A stretch of 64,000 bases of DNA, taken from positions 280,877 through 344,876 of the forward strand of contig NZ_FOLN01000006.1 of the NCBI RefSeq assembly GCF_900112395.1, written 5' to 3'. Under the pieces are notes generated by a model. The model worked only from the letters and a program-made list of their open reading frames with translations. It was not told the DNA's origin and searched no databases. Of this stretch, positions 9,645 through 17,737 are shown one piece after another; positions within the stretch are counted from its first letter, which is position 1; the number at the start of each line of letters is the position of its first letter. Origin of the DNA: Algibacter lectus (GTDB taxonomy: Bacteria > Bacteroidota > Bacteroidia > Flavobacteriales > Flavobacteriaceae). A program made the translations under genes and the position numbers.

Positions 9645-10769
9645 CTATCCTTTAATTCGTTTTTTTCTATTGGTTTCGTAATCTTCAAAAATCATTTCAC
9701 CCAAACCTTTTAAACCGGTGTAAAAAGCTTTCCCTTGGTTGGCCTTTGTAAACTCACGAACAAACTGCATTAAGTAGTTATCTTGTGCAATCATAAAGGT
9801 GGTAATAGGAATATGTAAACGCCTCGCTTGTTGCGCCATGGCATAACATTTATTTACAATATGGGTATCTAAGCCATTACTATTTTTATAATATTGACCA
9901 TCCGGAAGACGCAAGCAACTTGGTTTGCCGTCGGTTATCATAAAAATTTGCTTGTTGGTGTTTCGTTTTCTTCGGAGTAAATCCATAGCCAATTGTAAAC
10001 CAGCAACGGTATTTGTGTGGTATGGTCCAACTTTTAAATACGGCAAATCTTTAATTTCTATTTGCCAAGCATCGTTACCAAACACCAAAATATCGAGTGT
10101 ATCTTTTGGATATCGCGTGGTAATTAATTCGGCTAAAGCCATGGCTACTTTTTTAGCTGGTGTTATTCTATCTTCACCATACAAAATCATACTGTGGCTA
10201 ATATCAATCATTAACACGGTACTCATTTGCGCTTTATGCAAGGTTTCTTCAACAACTAAATCATCTTCCGATAAGGTAAAATTAGAAATTCCATGATTAA
10301 TTTGCGCATTTTTTAAACTTTCCGTCATCGATACTTTATCTAAAGCATCTCCAAATTGATAGTTTCTAAAATCGCCAGTATGCTCGTCGCCTGTACCCTG
10401 CCCTTTACTTTTATGATTCCCTTGCCCGCTGCGCTTTATATTTCCAAAAATCTGGTCTAAGGCTTGCTGCCTTATAGCACGTTCGGTTTTTGCTGTAATC
10501 GCGATACCGCCATTACCATCTGGATCTATTTCTTCTTTTATGTAGCCCTTCTTTTTAAGGTCTTCAATAAAATCGTCTATAGTATATTCTGCAGTAGTTA
10601 AAGTGTATTCTTTATCGAGTTCGCGCAACCAATCTATAGCCTCGTCGAAATCGCCAGAAGTATGTGTAATAAGTTCTTTAAAAATATCGAATAACTTATC
10701 GAAAGGCGATTGATAAGGCGCTTCGTAAGTTTTAAAAACAAAACCTTTTCTTGATGTATTTCTATTCAT
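9645..10769 (-). CDS. VWA domain protein, partner of the AAA ATPase
   Basis: A 374-residue cytoplasmic protein. The C-terminal half is a von Willebrand factor A domain with a complete MIDAS: DISHS near residue 190 (DxSxS), the conserved threonine region in TNTVAGLQ, and ITDGKPS for the final aspartate. The N-terminal half is helical and charged, with a glycine/lysine-rich linker near residues 115-130. Paired with the MoxR-type ATPase just downstream, it probably forms a metal-dependent assembly or remodelling machine. It has no signal peptide or membrane segment. Confidence 0.88.
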   Translation of the reverse strand: MNRNTSRKGFVFKTYEAPYQSPFDKLFDIFKELITHTSGDFDEAIDWLRELDKEYTLTTAEYTIDDFIEDLKKKGYIKEEIDPDGNGGIAITAKTERAIRQQALDQIFGNIKRSGQGNHKSKGQGTGDEHTGDFRNYQFGDALDKVSMTESLKNAQINHGISNFTLSEDDLVVEETLHKAQMSTVLMIDISHSMILYGEDRITPAKKVAMALAELITTRYPKDTLDILVFGNDAWQIEIKDLPYLKVGPYHTNTVAGLQLAMDLLRRKRNTNKQIFMITDGKPSCLRLPDGQYYKNSNGLDTHIVNKCYAMAQQARRLHIPITTFMIAQDNYLMQFVREFTKANQGKAFYTGLKGLGEMIFEDYETNRKKRIKG

Positions 10770-10859
10770 AACTCTATAAAAATACTCAATTTAAAATCAA
10801 AAAAGCAGCAAGTGATAATCGGAATTATCTATGGGTAGAATGAGTTCGGTTATACTGTG

Positions 10860-11537
10860 TTATTCTACACGTTTTAAACCCGCCAAATCTTCGATTTTAA
10901 TATACTTGCCTTTAGTAGAGATAAGGTTTTCTTTTTTTAGTTGAGAAATAATACGAATAGCAGATTCTGTAGCAGTGCCCACAATATTAGCGTAATCTTC
11001 GCGCGATAACAAAATACTTAATGTGCCATCTGTGTTTTCACCAAAATTACTATGCAGATAAATTAAAACATCTGCCAGCCTTTTACGCACTGTTTTTTGA
11101 GCCATGTTGACAATAATATCATCGGACTCTCGCAAATCTCTAGCCATAACCTTAAGCACATCAAAAGAGAATTTTAGATTATTTTGAAGATCTGCCATAA
11201 TCTCGACACGAGGTATAAAACACACCTCCATATCATTTAATGCTACAGCTTGTAGATTAGAAACTTCTTCCGTTATAAGTGAGCGCTGCCCTAACAATTG
11301 GCCTTTTACAACCATTTTCACTATTTGGTCTTTTCCATTTTCACTTAGTTTAGACAACTTACAAATACCATCTTTTATGCAATAGACTCCGTTTATATTC
11401 TCTCCTTCTTCGAAAATAACTTCTCCTTTTTTAATAATTCTAGAAGTTTTACAGCCTGAAATACGAATTAACTCATCTTTAGTTAAAGACTTCATTGCAT
11501 TAAACTGCTTTATTATACATTGTTCACACTTCCCCAT
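10860..11537 (-). CDS. Crp/Fnr family transcriptional regulator
   Basis: A 225-residue regulator with an N-terminal cyclic-nucleotide-fold domain (about 25-140) and a C-terminal winged helix. The recognition helix reads GTATESAIRIISQL, with the E and R that contact the TGA half-site in the family. The N-terminus has C4-x2-C7 and another cysteine at C29, loosely like the Fe-S ligands of FNR, though spacing differs from E. coli FNR. The universal stress protein gene is 49 bp upstream on the same strand. That gene's promoter carries a candidate FNR box, so this regulator may control its own transcription. Oxygen or redox sensing is inferred from context and cysteines. Confidence 0.88.
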   Translation of the reverse strand: MGKCEQCIIKQFNAMKSLTKDELIRISGCKTSRIIKKGEVIFEEGENINGVYCIKDGICKLSKLSENGKDQIVKMVVKGQLLGQRSLITEEVSNLQAVALNDMEVCFIPRVEIMADLQNNLKFSFDVLKVMARDLRESDDIIVNMAQKTVRKRLADVLIYLHSNFGENTDGTLSILLSREDYANIVGTATESAIRIISQLKKENLISTKGKYIKIEDLAGLKRVE

Positions 11538-11586
11538 ACCTATCTTGCTGTTTTTACTTTAAAATAATTTTGATTGAAAACTCCAT

Positions 11587-12426
11587 TTAATGTAAAACTA
11601 AAAAAGGAACATCTGTATAATAGCGCTTTTTGGGTGTTGTAGGATGAAACAGAATTTTTTGAAAATAATTTAAATTCTTGGCCATCATGGCAATTAAATT
11701 AATCTGTTTATGTTCAACAAAATTCTGAACAGCATCTTCGATATGATGGTCTGTTAAAAAATGAAACGTATGCTCGTGGTTATTAAAATAATCGTCTAGA
11801 AATTCTTTGTTTTTTTGTTGATCTTCATTAAGATCTGTGCTTTTTTTATTGATATGAAGCGCTCTAACCGCTGCATGGTTTGCCTCAATAATATCGGCCA
11901 TAGGCTGCAAGGTTTCTACATTATAGAAAAAAGAAAAATCTGTAGGAAAAGCTATTTCTTTTGGACTAACGTACTTTGCGTTTTCGGGCACAACCAATGT
12001 AGTACATTTTACTTTTGTTATTACATTCCCGGTATTACTCCCAACAGCTAAATTATTTAAACCAGACGCGCCACGTGTACCCATGACAATAAAATCAATC
12101 TTTTTTTCTGTAACCTGTTTTCTAATAGAATTAAGAATATAGTTGTTATCCATTACCGGATAAAAACGATGTTTATCACTTAAATAAGGACTTTTTACAA
12201 TACGTTTTATAGTTTGTTGTAGCAGTTTTTTTGACGGACTTTTTACGACACTAGAAACTATGGTATCTTCATTTGTTGATACCTGTTCCTGAAATCTGGA
12301 AACCTCGGAAGTGTTTACGTGCAATATGTAAAAATTACACGACGACTTACTAAAAAAACGCAACGCATACTCTATGGCATTCCATGCGTTTTCAGAAAAA
12401 TCTGTGGGTATTAAAATATTCTTCAT
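11587..12426 (-). CDS. Universal stress protein, two tandem UspA domains
   Basis: Two UspA folds are joined in 279 residues. The first begins ILIPTDFSENAWNAIEYAL and contains the nucleotide-binding loop GTRGASGLNNLAVGSNTGNVI. The second begins EIAFPTDFSFF near residue 158 and is degenerate at its C-terminal glycine motif (MMAKNLN). It is a cytoplasmic stress or metabolic-signal protein. A palindrome plus a perfect TAnnTTTG element lies directly upstream, so it is probably induced with the cbb3 genes and hemN. It heads a likely unit with the crp/fnr gene downstream. Confidence 0.9.
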   Translation of the reverse strand: MKNILIPTDFSENAWNAIEYALRFFSKSSCNFYILHVNTSEVSRFQEQVSTNEDTIVSSVVKSPSKKLLQQTIKRIVKSPYLSDKHRFYPVMDNNYILNSIRKQVTEKKIDFIVMGTRGASGLNNLAVGSNTGNVITKVKCTTLVVPENAKYVSPKEIAFPTDFSFFYNVETLQPMADIIEANHAAVRALHINKKSTDLNEDQQKNKEFLDDYFNNHEHTFHFLTDHHIEDAVQNFVEHKQINLIAMMAKNLNYFQKILFHPTTPKKRYYTDVPFLVLH

Positions 12427-12446
12427 GCCTATCTTCTTCTAGAGAA

Positions 12447-12490
12447 CAAAAATAAAGGCAGGATGTTTAAGGAAATATGACCAATATCAT
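12447..12490 (-). promoter_or_regulatory. FNR-type box and -7 element of the usp promoter
   Basis: ATGACCAATATCAT (12477-12490) has near-palindromic ATGAY/ATCAT arms around N4. On the minus strand TATTTTTG (12454 down to 12447) matches the Bacteroidota -7 element at all fixed positions. The box centre is 29.5 bp from the first base of the element, equal to three other promoters in this window and consistent with class II activation near -41.5. Confidence 0.75.
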
Positions 12491-12513
12491 GAACACGCCA
12501 TATTTAGAATATT

Positions 12514-13563
12514 TTAACGTACTTGTTGCAGTTTATCTAAATCTAAAATTTTGATATTTCTACCTTCAATTTCAATAATACCACTGTCTTTAAAACTAGA
12601 TAGGGTTCTAATTAAACTTTCGGTAGCAATACCAGCAACACTGGCTAAATCGTTACGCGAAATTCTAATAGTATCTTGTGGATTTCTATTTAATTTTTCA
12701 GCAAATTGTAAAATGGTATTTGCTGTTCTTTTTTTAACCGAACTGTATGCCATTTGCAGTAAATGATCTTTTACATCGGTTAGATTTTCTGTTAGTAATT
12801 GTATTAATTCTAAGGTGACTTGGTGGTTGTTATTAAGCACCTCTTTTAAAGCGCTTTTTGTAACACCTATTAAGGTGGTTTCTTTTATGGCGGTTGTAGA
12901 CTCCTCGTAAGTTGTGTTTTGCACAAAAGATGTGTAACCAAACAAATCGTCTTCTTTATAGAGCGCAGTGGTTAAATCTTTCCCTTTTTCATCAAATTTA
13001 TGAGACTTCACTAAACCTTTAGCTATTAAATAAATATAATTAGAGTGTTGTCCTTCTTCATAAATAACATCGCCTTTTCCGTACTTTGTTATTTCACCAT
13101 TATCATCAAAAAAGTTTTTTAAATCATTAAGCGTTCTAATCTCAGACTCGTCAACCTTTGCGTCTTCTTTTTTATCGCTTATATCTTTTAAAATAGCTGC
13201 TTTAGCTAATCTACTTTCTATGGCACTAATAAGTTCATCTTCTTCAAAGGGTTTAGTGATATAATCGTCGGCACCCAAATCCATCCCTTTTCGCACATCT
13301 CTACGCTCTGTTTTTGCAGATAAAAATATAAAAGGAATATGCTTAGTCGTTTCATTTTTAGATAGCGCTTCTAAAACACCATAACCATCGAGTTCTGGCA
13401 TCATGATATCGCATACAATTATATCCGGTAAATTTGCAATAGCCAATTCTACTCCTAATTTCCCGTTTCGAGCAGTCATCATATTATAGTTAGACAGTTC
13501 TAATAATTCTGCTGTGTTTTCTCTTAAAACAACATCATCTTCTATCAATAATACTTTATTCAT
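12514..13563 (-). CDS. Response regulator fused to Crp/Fnr-type DNA-binding module
   Basis: A 349-residue hybrid. Residues 1-125 form a receiver domain (acidic pocket E8-D9-D10, phospho-acceptor D52 in CDIMMPELDG, KPF near 105). Residues about 150-270 form a Crp-like sensor fold. Residues about 280-349 form a winged helix with recognition helix GIATESLIRTLSSF. That helix is almost the same as in the separate Crp/Fnr protein at 10860-11537, so both may bind the same ATGAY-N4-RTCAT boxes. Its ATG overlaps the kinase stop by one base, showing a coupled two-component pair. In rhizobia FixJ and FixK are separate proteins; here both functions would be in one chain. Confidence 0.9.
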   Translation of the reverse strand: MNKVLLIEDDVVLRENTAELLELSNYNMMTARNGKLGVELAIANLPDIIVCDIMMPELDGYGVLEALSKNETTKHIPFIFLSAKTERRDVRKGMDLGADDYITKPFEEDELISAIESRLAKAAILKDISDKKEDAKVDESEIRTLNDLKNFFDDNGEITKYGKGDVIYEEGQHSNYIYLIAKGLVKSHKFDEKGKDLTTALYKEDDLFGYTSFVQNTTYEESTTAIKETTLIGVTKSALKEVLNNNHQVTLELIQLLTENLTDVKDHLLQMAYSSVKKRTANTILQFAEKLNRNPQDTIRISRNDLASVAGIATESLIRTLSSFKDSGIIEIEGRNIKILDLDKLQQVR

Positions 13564-14804
13564 TATTCTGCTTTATTTTTTATTATAATTGTAAATATAC
13601 TTCCTTTATTTTCTTCACTTTTAAAACTTATAGTACCGCCTAAGTTTTCCAAATGGCTTTTCACGATATTTAATCCAATACCCGTTCCTTGCTCAAGTAA
13701 GGCATTTTCAGCTCTAAAATAGCGATTAAATATACTTTTTTGATCTTTTTCTGGAATCCCAATACCGTTATCTTTTATATCGAATGTAGTATGGGTATCA
13801 TCTTGCTTAATCATGATATCGACAATGGTATTTTCCGAAGAATACTTAATAGCATTATGCACTAAATTAGATAATGCTAATTCTAAAATTTTCTCATCCT
13901 GATGCATGGAGTAATCATCAATATTCTCAGGATAATTTATTTTTTGCCCATCTTTTAAAAGCATATTTGCATTGTAAACCACCTCGTTAACCACTTTACT
14001 CAATTTAAAAGTAGTTAATTTATAATTCATTTTTCCAGTTTCTAACTTTTCAATAGATAGAAAATCATTCAAAATATTATTAAGATAATGTACCTTATCG
14101 GAAATAGTCTTTATATGCTTATCGCGTCTTTCCTGTTGCTCTGTTAACTTATACTTACTTAACAACATAGATGATGTTAAAATACCACTTAAAGGCGTTT
14201 TAAACTCATGAGAAACTGATGATAAAAATTTAGTTTTTAACTCATTAAGCTCTTTTTCTTTTTTAAGCGCGTTGCTTATTTTATTTTGAGCATCAATACG
14301 TTTTTTTATTTCTTCGTCACGCTCAACATTTACAATCTTTAATTCTTCAACCGTATTACTTAACTCTGTAGTACGCTCGTTAACTTTTCGCTCTAACTCG
14401 TTATTAAGTTCGAGTAACTCAAGCTCCTGCTGTTTTCTTATAGAAATATCTATAATTAATGTCATTATAAAGGACTCTCCTCCAATTTCTAACGGATTTA
14501 ATCCAGCTTCAACGGGGAATGTAGAACCATCTTTATGAGCGCCATACAAATCTCTACCGCGCCCCATTTTACGGCTTTCTTTATTCTTCATAAAACCATC
14601 AAAATGAGCACCATGATTGGCATGATAAGTTTTAGGAATTAAAATATTTAAGTCTGCGTTTAAAAGTTCTTCTTTGGTATAACCAAACATACTCTCGGAA
14701 GACTTGTTGGTTGCAACAATTTTTTGATTTTTATCGACAACAATAACACCTTCTGAAACAGCTTCAAAAAGCACATTAAAAATTCGATCACTATTCTGAA
14801 ACAT
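13563..14804 (-). CDS. PAS-domain sensor histidine kinase, FixL-like
   Basis: A 413-residue soluble kinase. Residues about 5-125 are a PAS domain aligning with the FixL heme-PAS: LIPKTYHANH places H64 where FixL has its proximal heme histidine, and GRGRDLYGAHKDG places R84 where FixL has its oxygen-sensing arginine. A coiled coil (about 122-190) follows. Next come the H box SVSHEFKTPLSG (H199), the N box LSNLVHNAIKYS, and the G boxes DNGIGIPEKD and GTGIGLNIV. There is no membrane segment. It faces away from the ccoI-like gene. Heme binding is a hypothesis; this PAS subfamily also includes proteins without heme. Confidence 0.9.
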   Translation of the reverse strand: MFQNSDRIFNVLFEAVSEGVIVVDKNQKIVATNKSSESMFGYTKEELLNADLNILIPKTYHANHGAHFDGFMKNKESRKMGRGRDLYGAHKDGSTFPVEAGLNPLEIGGESFIMTLIIDISIRKQQELELLELNNELERKVNERTTELSNTVEELKIVNVERDEEIKKRIDAQNKISNALKKEKELNELKTKFLSSVSHEFKTPLSGILTSSMLLSKYKLTEQQERRDKHIKTISDKVHYLNNILNDFLSIEKLETGKMNYKLTTFKLSKVVNEVVYNANMLLKDGQKINYPENIDDYSMHQDEKILELALSNLVHNAIKYSSENTIVDIMIKQDDTHTTFDIKDNGIGIPEKDQKSIFNRYFRAENALLEQGTGIGLNIVKSHLENLGGTISFKSEENKGSIFTIIIKNKAE

Positions 14805-14945
14805 TATTGAAATTGATTTTGAAACCTTACATGAAACACGAAAACAGAAATAGTGATAAACACAGAATTAAGCTAATTATCTTAATTTCATACTGTCAGA
14901 ATTTCCTTGTAGTAAAATTTTGTACTTTGTAAAAATAGCAAAAAC

Positions 14946-14989
14946 ATGATTAATATCATATTTAAAATACGGTTGATTTCTGAATTTTG
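14946..14989 (+). promoter_or_regulatory. FNR-type box and -7-like element of the ccoI promoter
   Basis: ATGATTAATATCAT (14946-14959) has perfect 5-bp palindromic arms around N4. GAATTTTG (14982-14989) matches TAnnTTTG except for the first base. The centre-to-element spacing is again 29.5 bp. The box sits in the divergent region between the kinase and the ccoI-like ATPase and faces the ATPase. Confidence 0.72.
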
Positions 14990-15015
14990 CAATAGGTATA
15001 AATGAGCAATTAGAA

Positions 15016-17406
15016 ATGAGTAAAACCCCATGTTTTCACTGTGGTTTAGACGCGTCTGCGGCTGAAATTACATTTGATGATAAACCGTTTTGTTGTAACG
15101 GCTGTAAAACCGTATACGAGATTTTCTCTGTAAACGATTTAACTTGCTATTACGATTTACAAGCATCTGCTGGAGCCAAACCTAGCGATATTGAAGGCAA
15201 ATACAACTTTCTAGACAACGCTAAAATTGTTGAAAGCATATTAGATTTTAACGACAATACAACACAAATAGCAACCTTATACATACCACATATTCACTGC
15301 AGTTCTTGCATTTGGATTTTAGAAAACTTAAACAAATTAAATCCTGCCATAAGCGCATCAATTGTAAATTTTGGTAAAAAAACAGTACGTGTAACTTACA
15401 ATTGTAATAACATTACCATAAAGCAATTGGTTAAACTTTTAGGCAGCATTGGTTACGAGCCTTTTATTAGTTTAGACGATTATAGCGTTGGTAAAAAAAA
15501 TGTAGACCGATCGCTTATTTATAAACTAGGTGTTGCTGGTTTTGCCTTCGGAAACGTGATGTTTTTATCCTTTCCCGAATATTTTCAGGTTACTGGTTTT
15601 TGGATTGAAACTTACGCTCCCGTGTTTAGATGGCTTATGTTTTCATTCTCACTTCCTGTTGTTTTTTACTCGGCCCAAGATTATTTTATTTCAGCATATA
15701 AAGGTTTACGATCTAAAATTTTAAATATCGATGTTCCTATTTCTTTAGGTGTTATAGTTTTATTTGTAAGAAGTACTGCAGAAATAATTCTGAATTTAGG
15801 CACAGGTTTTTTCGATAGTCTAACTGGCCTTATATTTTTCTTACTACTCGGTAAATTTTTTCAGCAGAAAACATACAACTTTTTATCTTTTGAAAGAGAT
15901 TACAAATCGTATTTCCCTATCGGAATCACTAAATTGTATAATGATGGCAAAGAAGAATCTGTGCAGGTTTACGATATTGTAAAAGGTGATAGATTATTGA
16001 TTAGGAATGAAGAGTTAATTCCTGTAGATTGTATATTAATTAACGGAAAAGCACGTATTGATTATAGTTTTGTAACAGGCGAATCTGAAGCGGTTTCTAA
16101 AAAATCGGGCGATAAATTATTTGCAGGAGGAAAACAACTAAATGGCAGCATTGAAGTAGATGTATTAAAAACCGTAGAGCAAAGTTATTTAACCCAGCTT
16201 TGGAGTAACGATGTCTTTAATAAAAACAAAGAGGATGGTTTTACCACATTAACCAATGCTATTAGTAAAAAATTCACAATTGCTGTTTTAAGCATCGCAT
16301 TTATAGCTACGGGATATTGGCTTTTTGTAGATTCATCTAAAGCATTAAATGTTTTTACAGCCGTTTTAATAATCGCTTGTCCATGCGCAATCGCATTAGC
16401 TGCTCCTTTTACCTTCGGAAATTTACTTCGTATTTTCGGGAAACTGAAGTTCTATGCAAAAAACGCTTCCGTTATCGAGCAATTAGCAGCTATTAACACT
16501 ATTATTTTTGATAAAACCGGAACCATTACTGCGAATAAAGAAACTTCTGTAATGTACGAAGGCTCTAATCTTTCTAACAATGAAGAATCTTTACTTAGAA
16601 GCACTTTAAGAAACTCCAATCACCCATTAAGCAGATCGCTATACTCCCTTTTAGATCAACACAATATTGTTACTCTAGATACTTACGAAGAACATATAGG
16701 CAAAGGTATAGAAGCCAAACATAACCAAGACACTATTAAAATAGGTTCTGCGCCTTTTGTAGGTGCCACCGCAGAAACAGCTACTTTAAATACTGCTGTT
16801 TACGTTAGCACCAATAGCAAGTATAAAGGACGATTTACTTTCTACAACAAATACAGAAAAGGACTTTCTAAACTATTTAATAAATTAAAAAAACATTACG
16901 ATTTAGTAATCCTTTCAGGAGATAATGCTGGCGAGCAAGAAAACCTAACTAAACTATTGCCTGCAAAAACGAAACTGTTTTTTAACCAGAAACCAGAAGA
17001 TAAACTAGAGTACATTAAACATCATCAAAAATCTGGAGCAAAGGTTTTAATGATAGGCGATGGACTAAATGATGCTGGCGCCTTAGCACAAAGTAATGTT
17101 GGTATCGCCATTTCAGAAAATGTAAACATATTTTCTCCAGCATGTGATGCTATTCTCGATGCTTCAAAATTTAATCAATTGTATGATTTTATTAAAGCCT
17201 CCAAATCGGCTATCAAAATTATAAAATGGAGTTTTCTACTGTCTTTTTTCTATAACAGTATTGGGTTATATTTTGCCGTTACAGGTCAACTAGCCCCCGT
17301 TATAGCTGCTATATTAATGCCTTTAAGCTCTATTAGTATTGTAGTATTTACAACCGTTAGTACAAATTTTTTAGGTCGAAAATTGCAAAAGAAAAAGGCC
17401 TATTAA
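15016..17406 (+). CDS. ccoI: Heavy-metal P1B-type ATPase, CcoI/FixI-like
   Basis: This probably exports or delivers copper for assembly of the cbb3 oxidase. The 796-residue chain begins with a cysteine-rich metal domain (C6, C9, C26, C27, C30). An HMA domain with the C95-x2-C98 metal motif follows, then a set of membrane helices. The copper-type membrane motif is C455-P-C457. The phosphorylation motif DKTGT starts at D499, and the hinge is in MIGDGLNDAGAL. The N-terminal cysteine-rich domain is typical of CcoI proteins in Bacteroidota. It lies directly upstream of ccoS, ccoNO, ccoQ and ccoP. Its promoter carries a candidate FNR box. Copper specificity rests on the CPC motif and context. Confidence 0.9.
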   Translation: MSKTPCFHCGLDASAAEITFDDKPFCCNGCKTVYEIFSVNDLTCYYDLQASAGAKPSDIEGKYNFLDNAKIVESILDFNDNTTQIATLYIPHIHCSSCIWILENLNKLNPAISASIVNFGKKTVRVTYNCNNITIKQLVKLLGSIGYEPFISLDDYSVGKKNVDRSLIYKLGVAGFAFGNVMFLSFPEYFQVTGFWIETYAPVFRWLMFSFSLPVVFYSAQDYFISAYKGLRSKILNIDVPISLGVIVLFVRSTAEIILNLGTGFFDSLTGLIFFLLLGKFFQQKTYNFLSFERDYKSYFPIGITKLYNDGKEESVQVYDIVKGDRLLIRNEELIPVDCILINGKARIDYSFVTGESEAVSKKSGDKLFAGGKQLNGSIEVDVLKTVEQSYLTQLWSNDVFNKNKEDGFTTLTNAISKKFTIAVLSIAFIATGYWLFVDSSKALNVFTAVLIIACPCAIALAAPFTFGNLLRIFGKLKFYAKNASVIEQLAAINTIIFDKTGTITANKETSVMYEGSNLSNNEESLLRSTLRNSNHPLSRSLYSLLDQHNIVTLDTYEEHIGKGIEAKHNQDTIKIGSAPFVGATAETATLNTAVYVSTNSKYKGRFTFYNKYRKGLSKLFNKLKKHYDLVILSGDNAGEQENLTKLLPAKTKLFFNQKPEDKLEYIKHHQKSGAKVLMIGDGLNDAGALAQSNVGIAISENVNIFSPACDAILDASKFNQLYDFIKASKSAIKIIKWSFLLSFFYNSIGLYFAVTGQLAPVIAAILMPLSSISIVVFTTVSTNFLGRKLQKKKAY

Positions 17407-17472
17407 AAAGAATAGAAAAATAATTAAAAGAGTGTTTATTTTTATTGAATCAAAATAGAATCAAATTTTACT

Positions 17473-17520
17473 AAACATGACAAATGTCATGTTTTAACTA
17501 TCGCTATCAAAGTACTTTTG
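17473..17520 (+). promoter_or_regulatory. FNR-type box and -7 element of the ccoS/ccoNO promoter
   Basis: The strongest box in the window: nine-base arms AAACATGAC and GTCATGTTT around AAAT (17473-17494). A perfect TAnnTTTG element, TACTTTTG, lies at 17513-17520. The centre-to-element spacing is 29.5 bp. The predicted leader before ccoS is about 15-20 bases. Confidence 0.85.
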
Positions 17521-17540
17521 ATGCATAACTTCAATTAGGT

Positions 17541-17726
17541 ATGAGTGTTATATATATTTTATTAACTATTAGCATTATTGTTGCTATTGGCTTCTTTGTG
17601 GCGTTTATTATAGCTGTTCGTAATGGGCAGTTTGATGATAGCTATACGCCTTCGGTTCGTATGCTTTTTGAAGACGAATTGGTTAAAGAAAAAACCGAAA
17701 AAACAATTTTAACTAAAAACGATTAA
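17541..17726 (+). CDS. ccoS: cbb3 oxidase assembly protein CcoS
   Basis: A 61-residue protein with one N-terminal membrane helix (residues about 1-25) followed by a short acidic tail, MLFEDELVKEKTEK. CcoS helps insert the cofactors of the cbb3 catalytic subunit. Length, topology and position just before ccoNO fit the family. It is 11 bp from ccoNO and shares its promoter. Confidence 0.9.
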   Translation: MSVIYILLTISIIVAIGFFVAFIIAVRNGQFDDSYTPSVRMLFEDELVKEKTEKTILTKND

Positions 17727-17737
17727 CATTTTAATTT

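Noticed and set aside
14920..14936. TACTTTG upstream of the ccoI-like gene as its -7 element.
   Set aside because: It lacks one base of TAnnTTTG spacing and lies upstream of the FNR-type box. GAATTTTG at 14982 fits the shared geometry.
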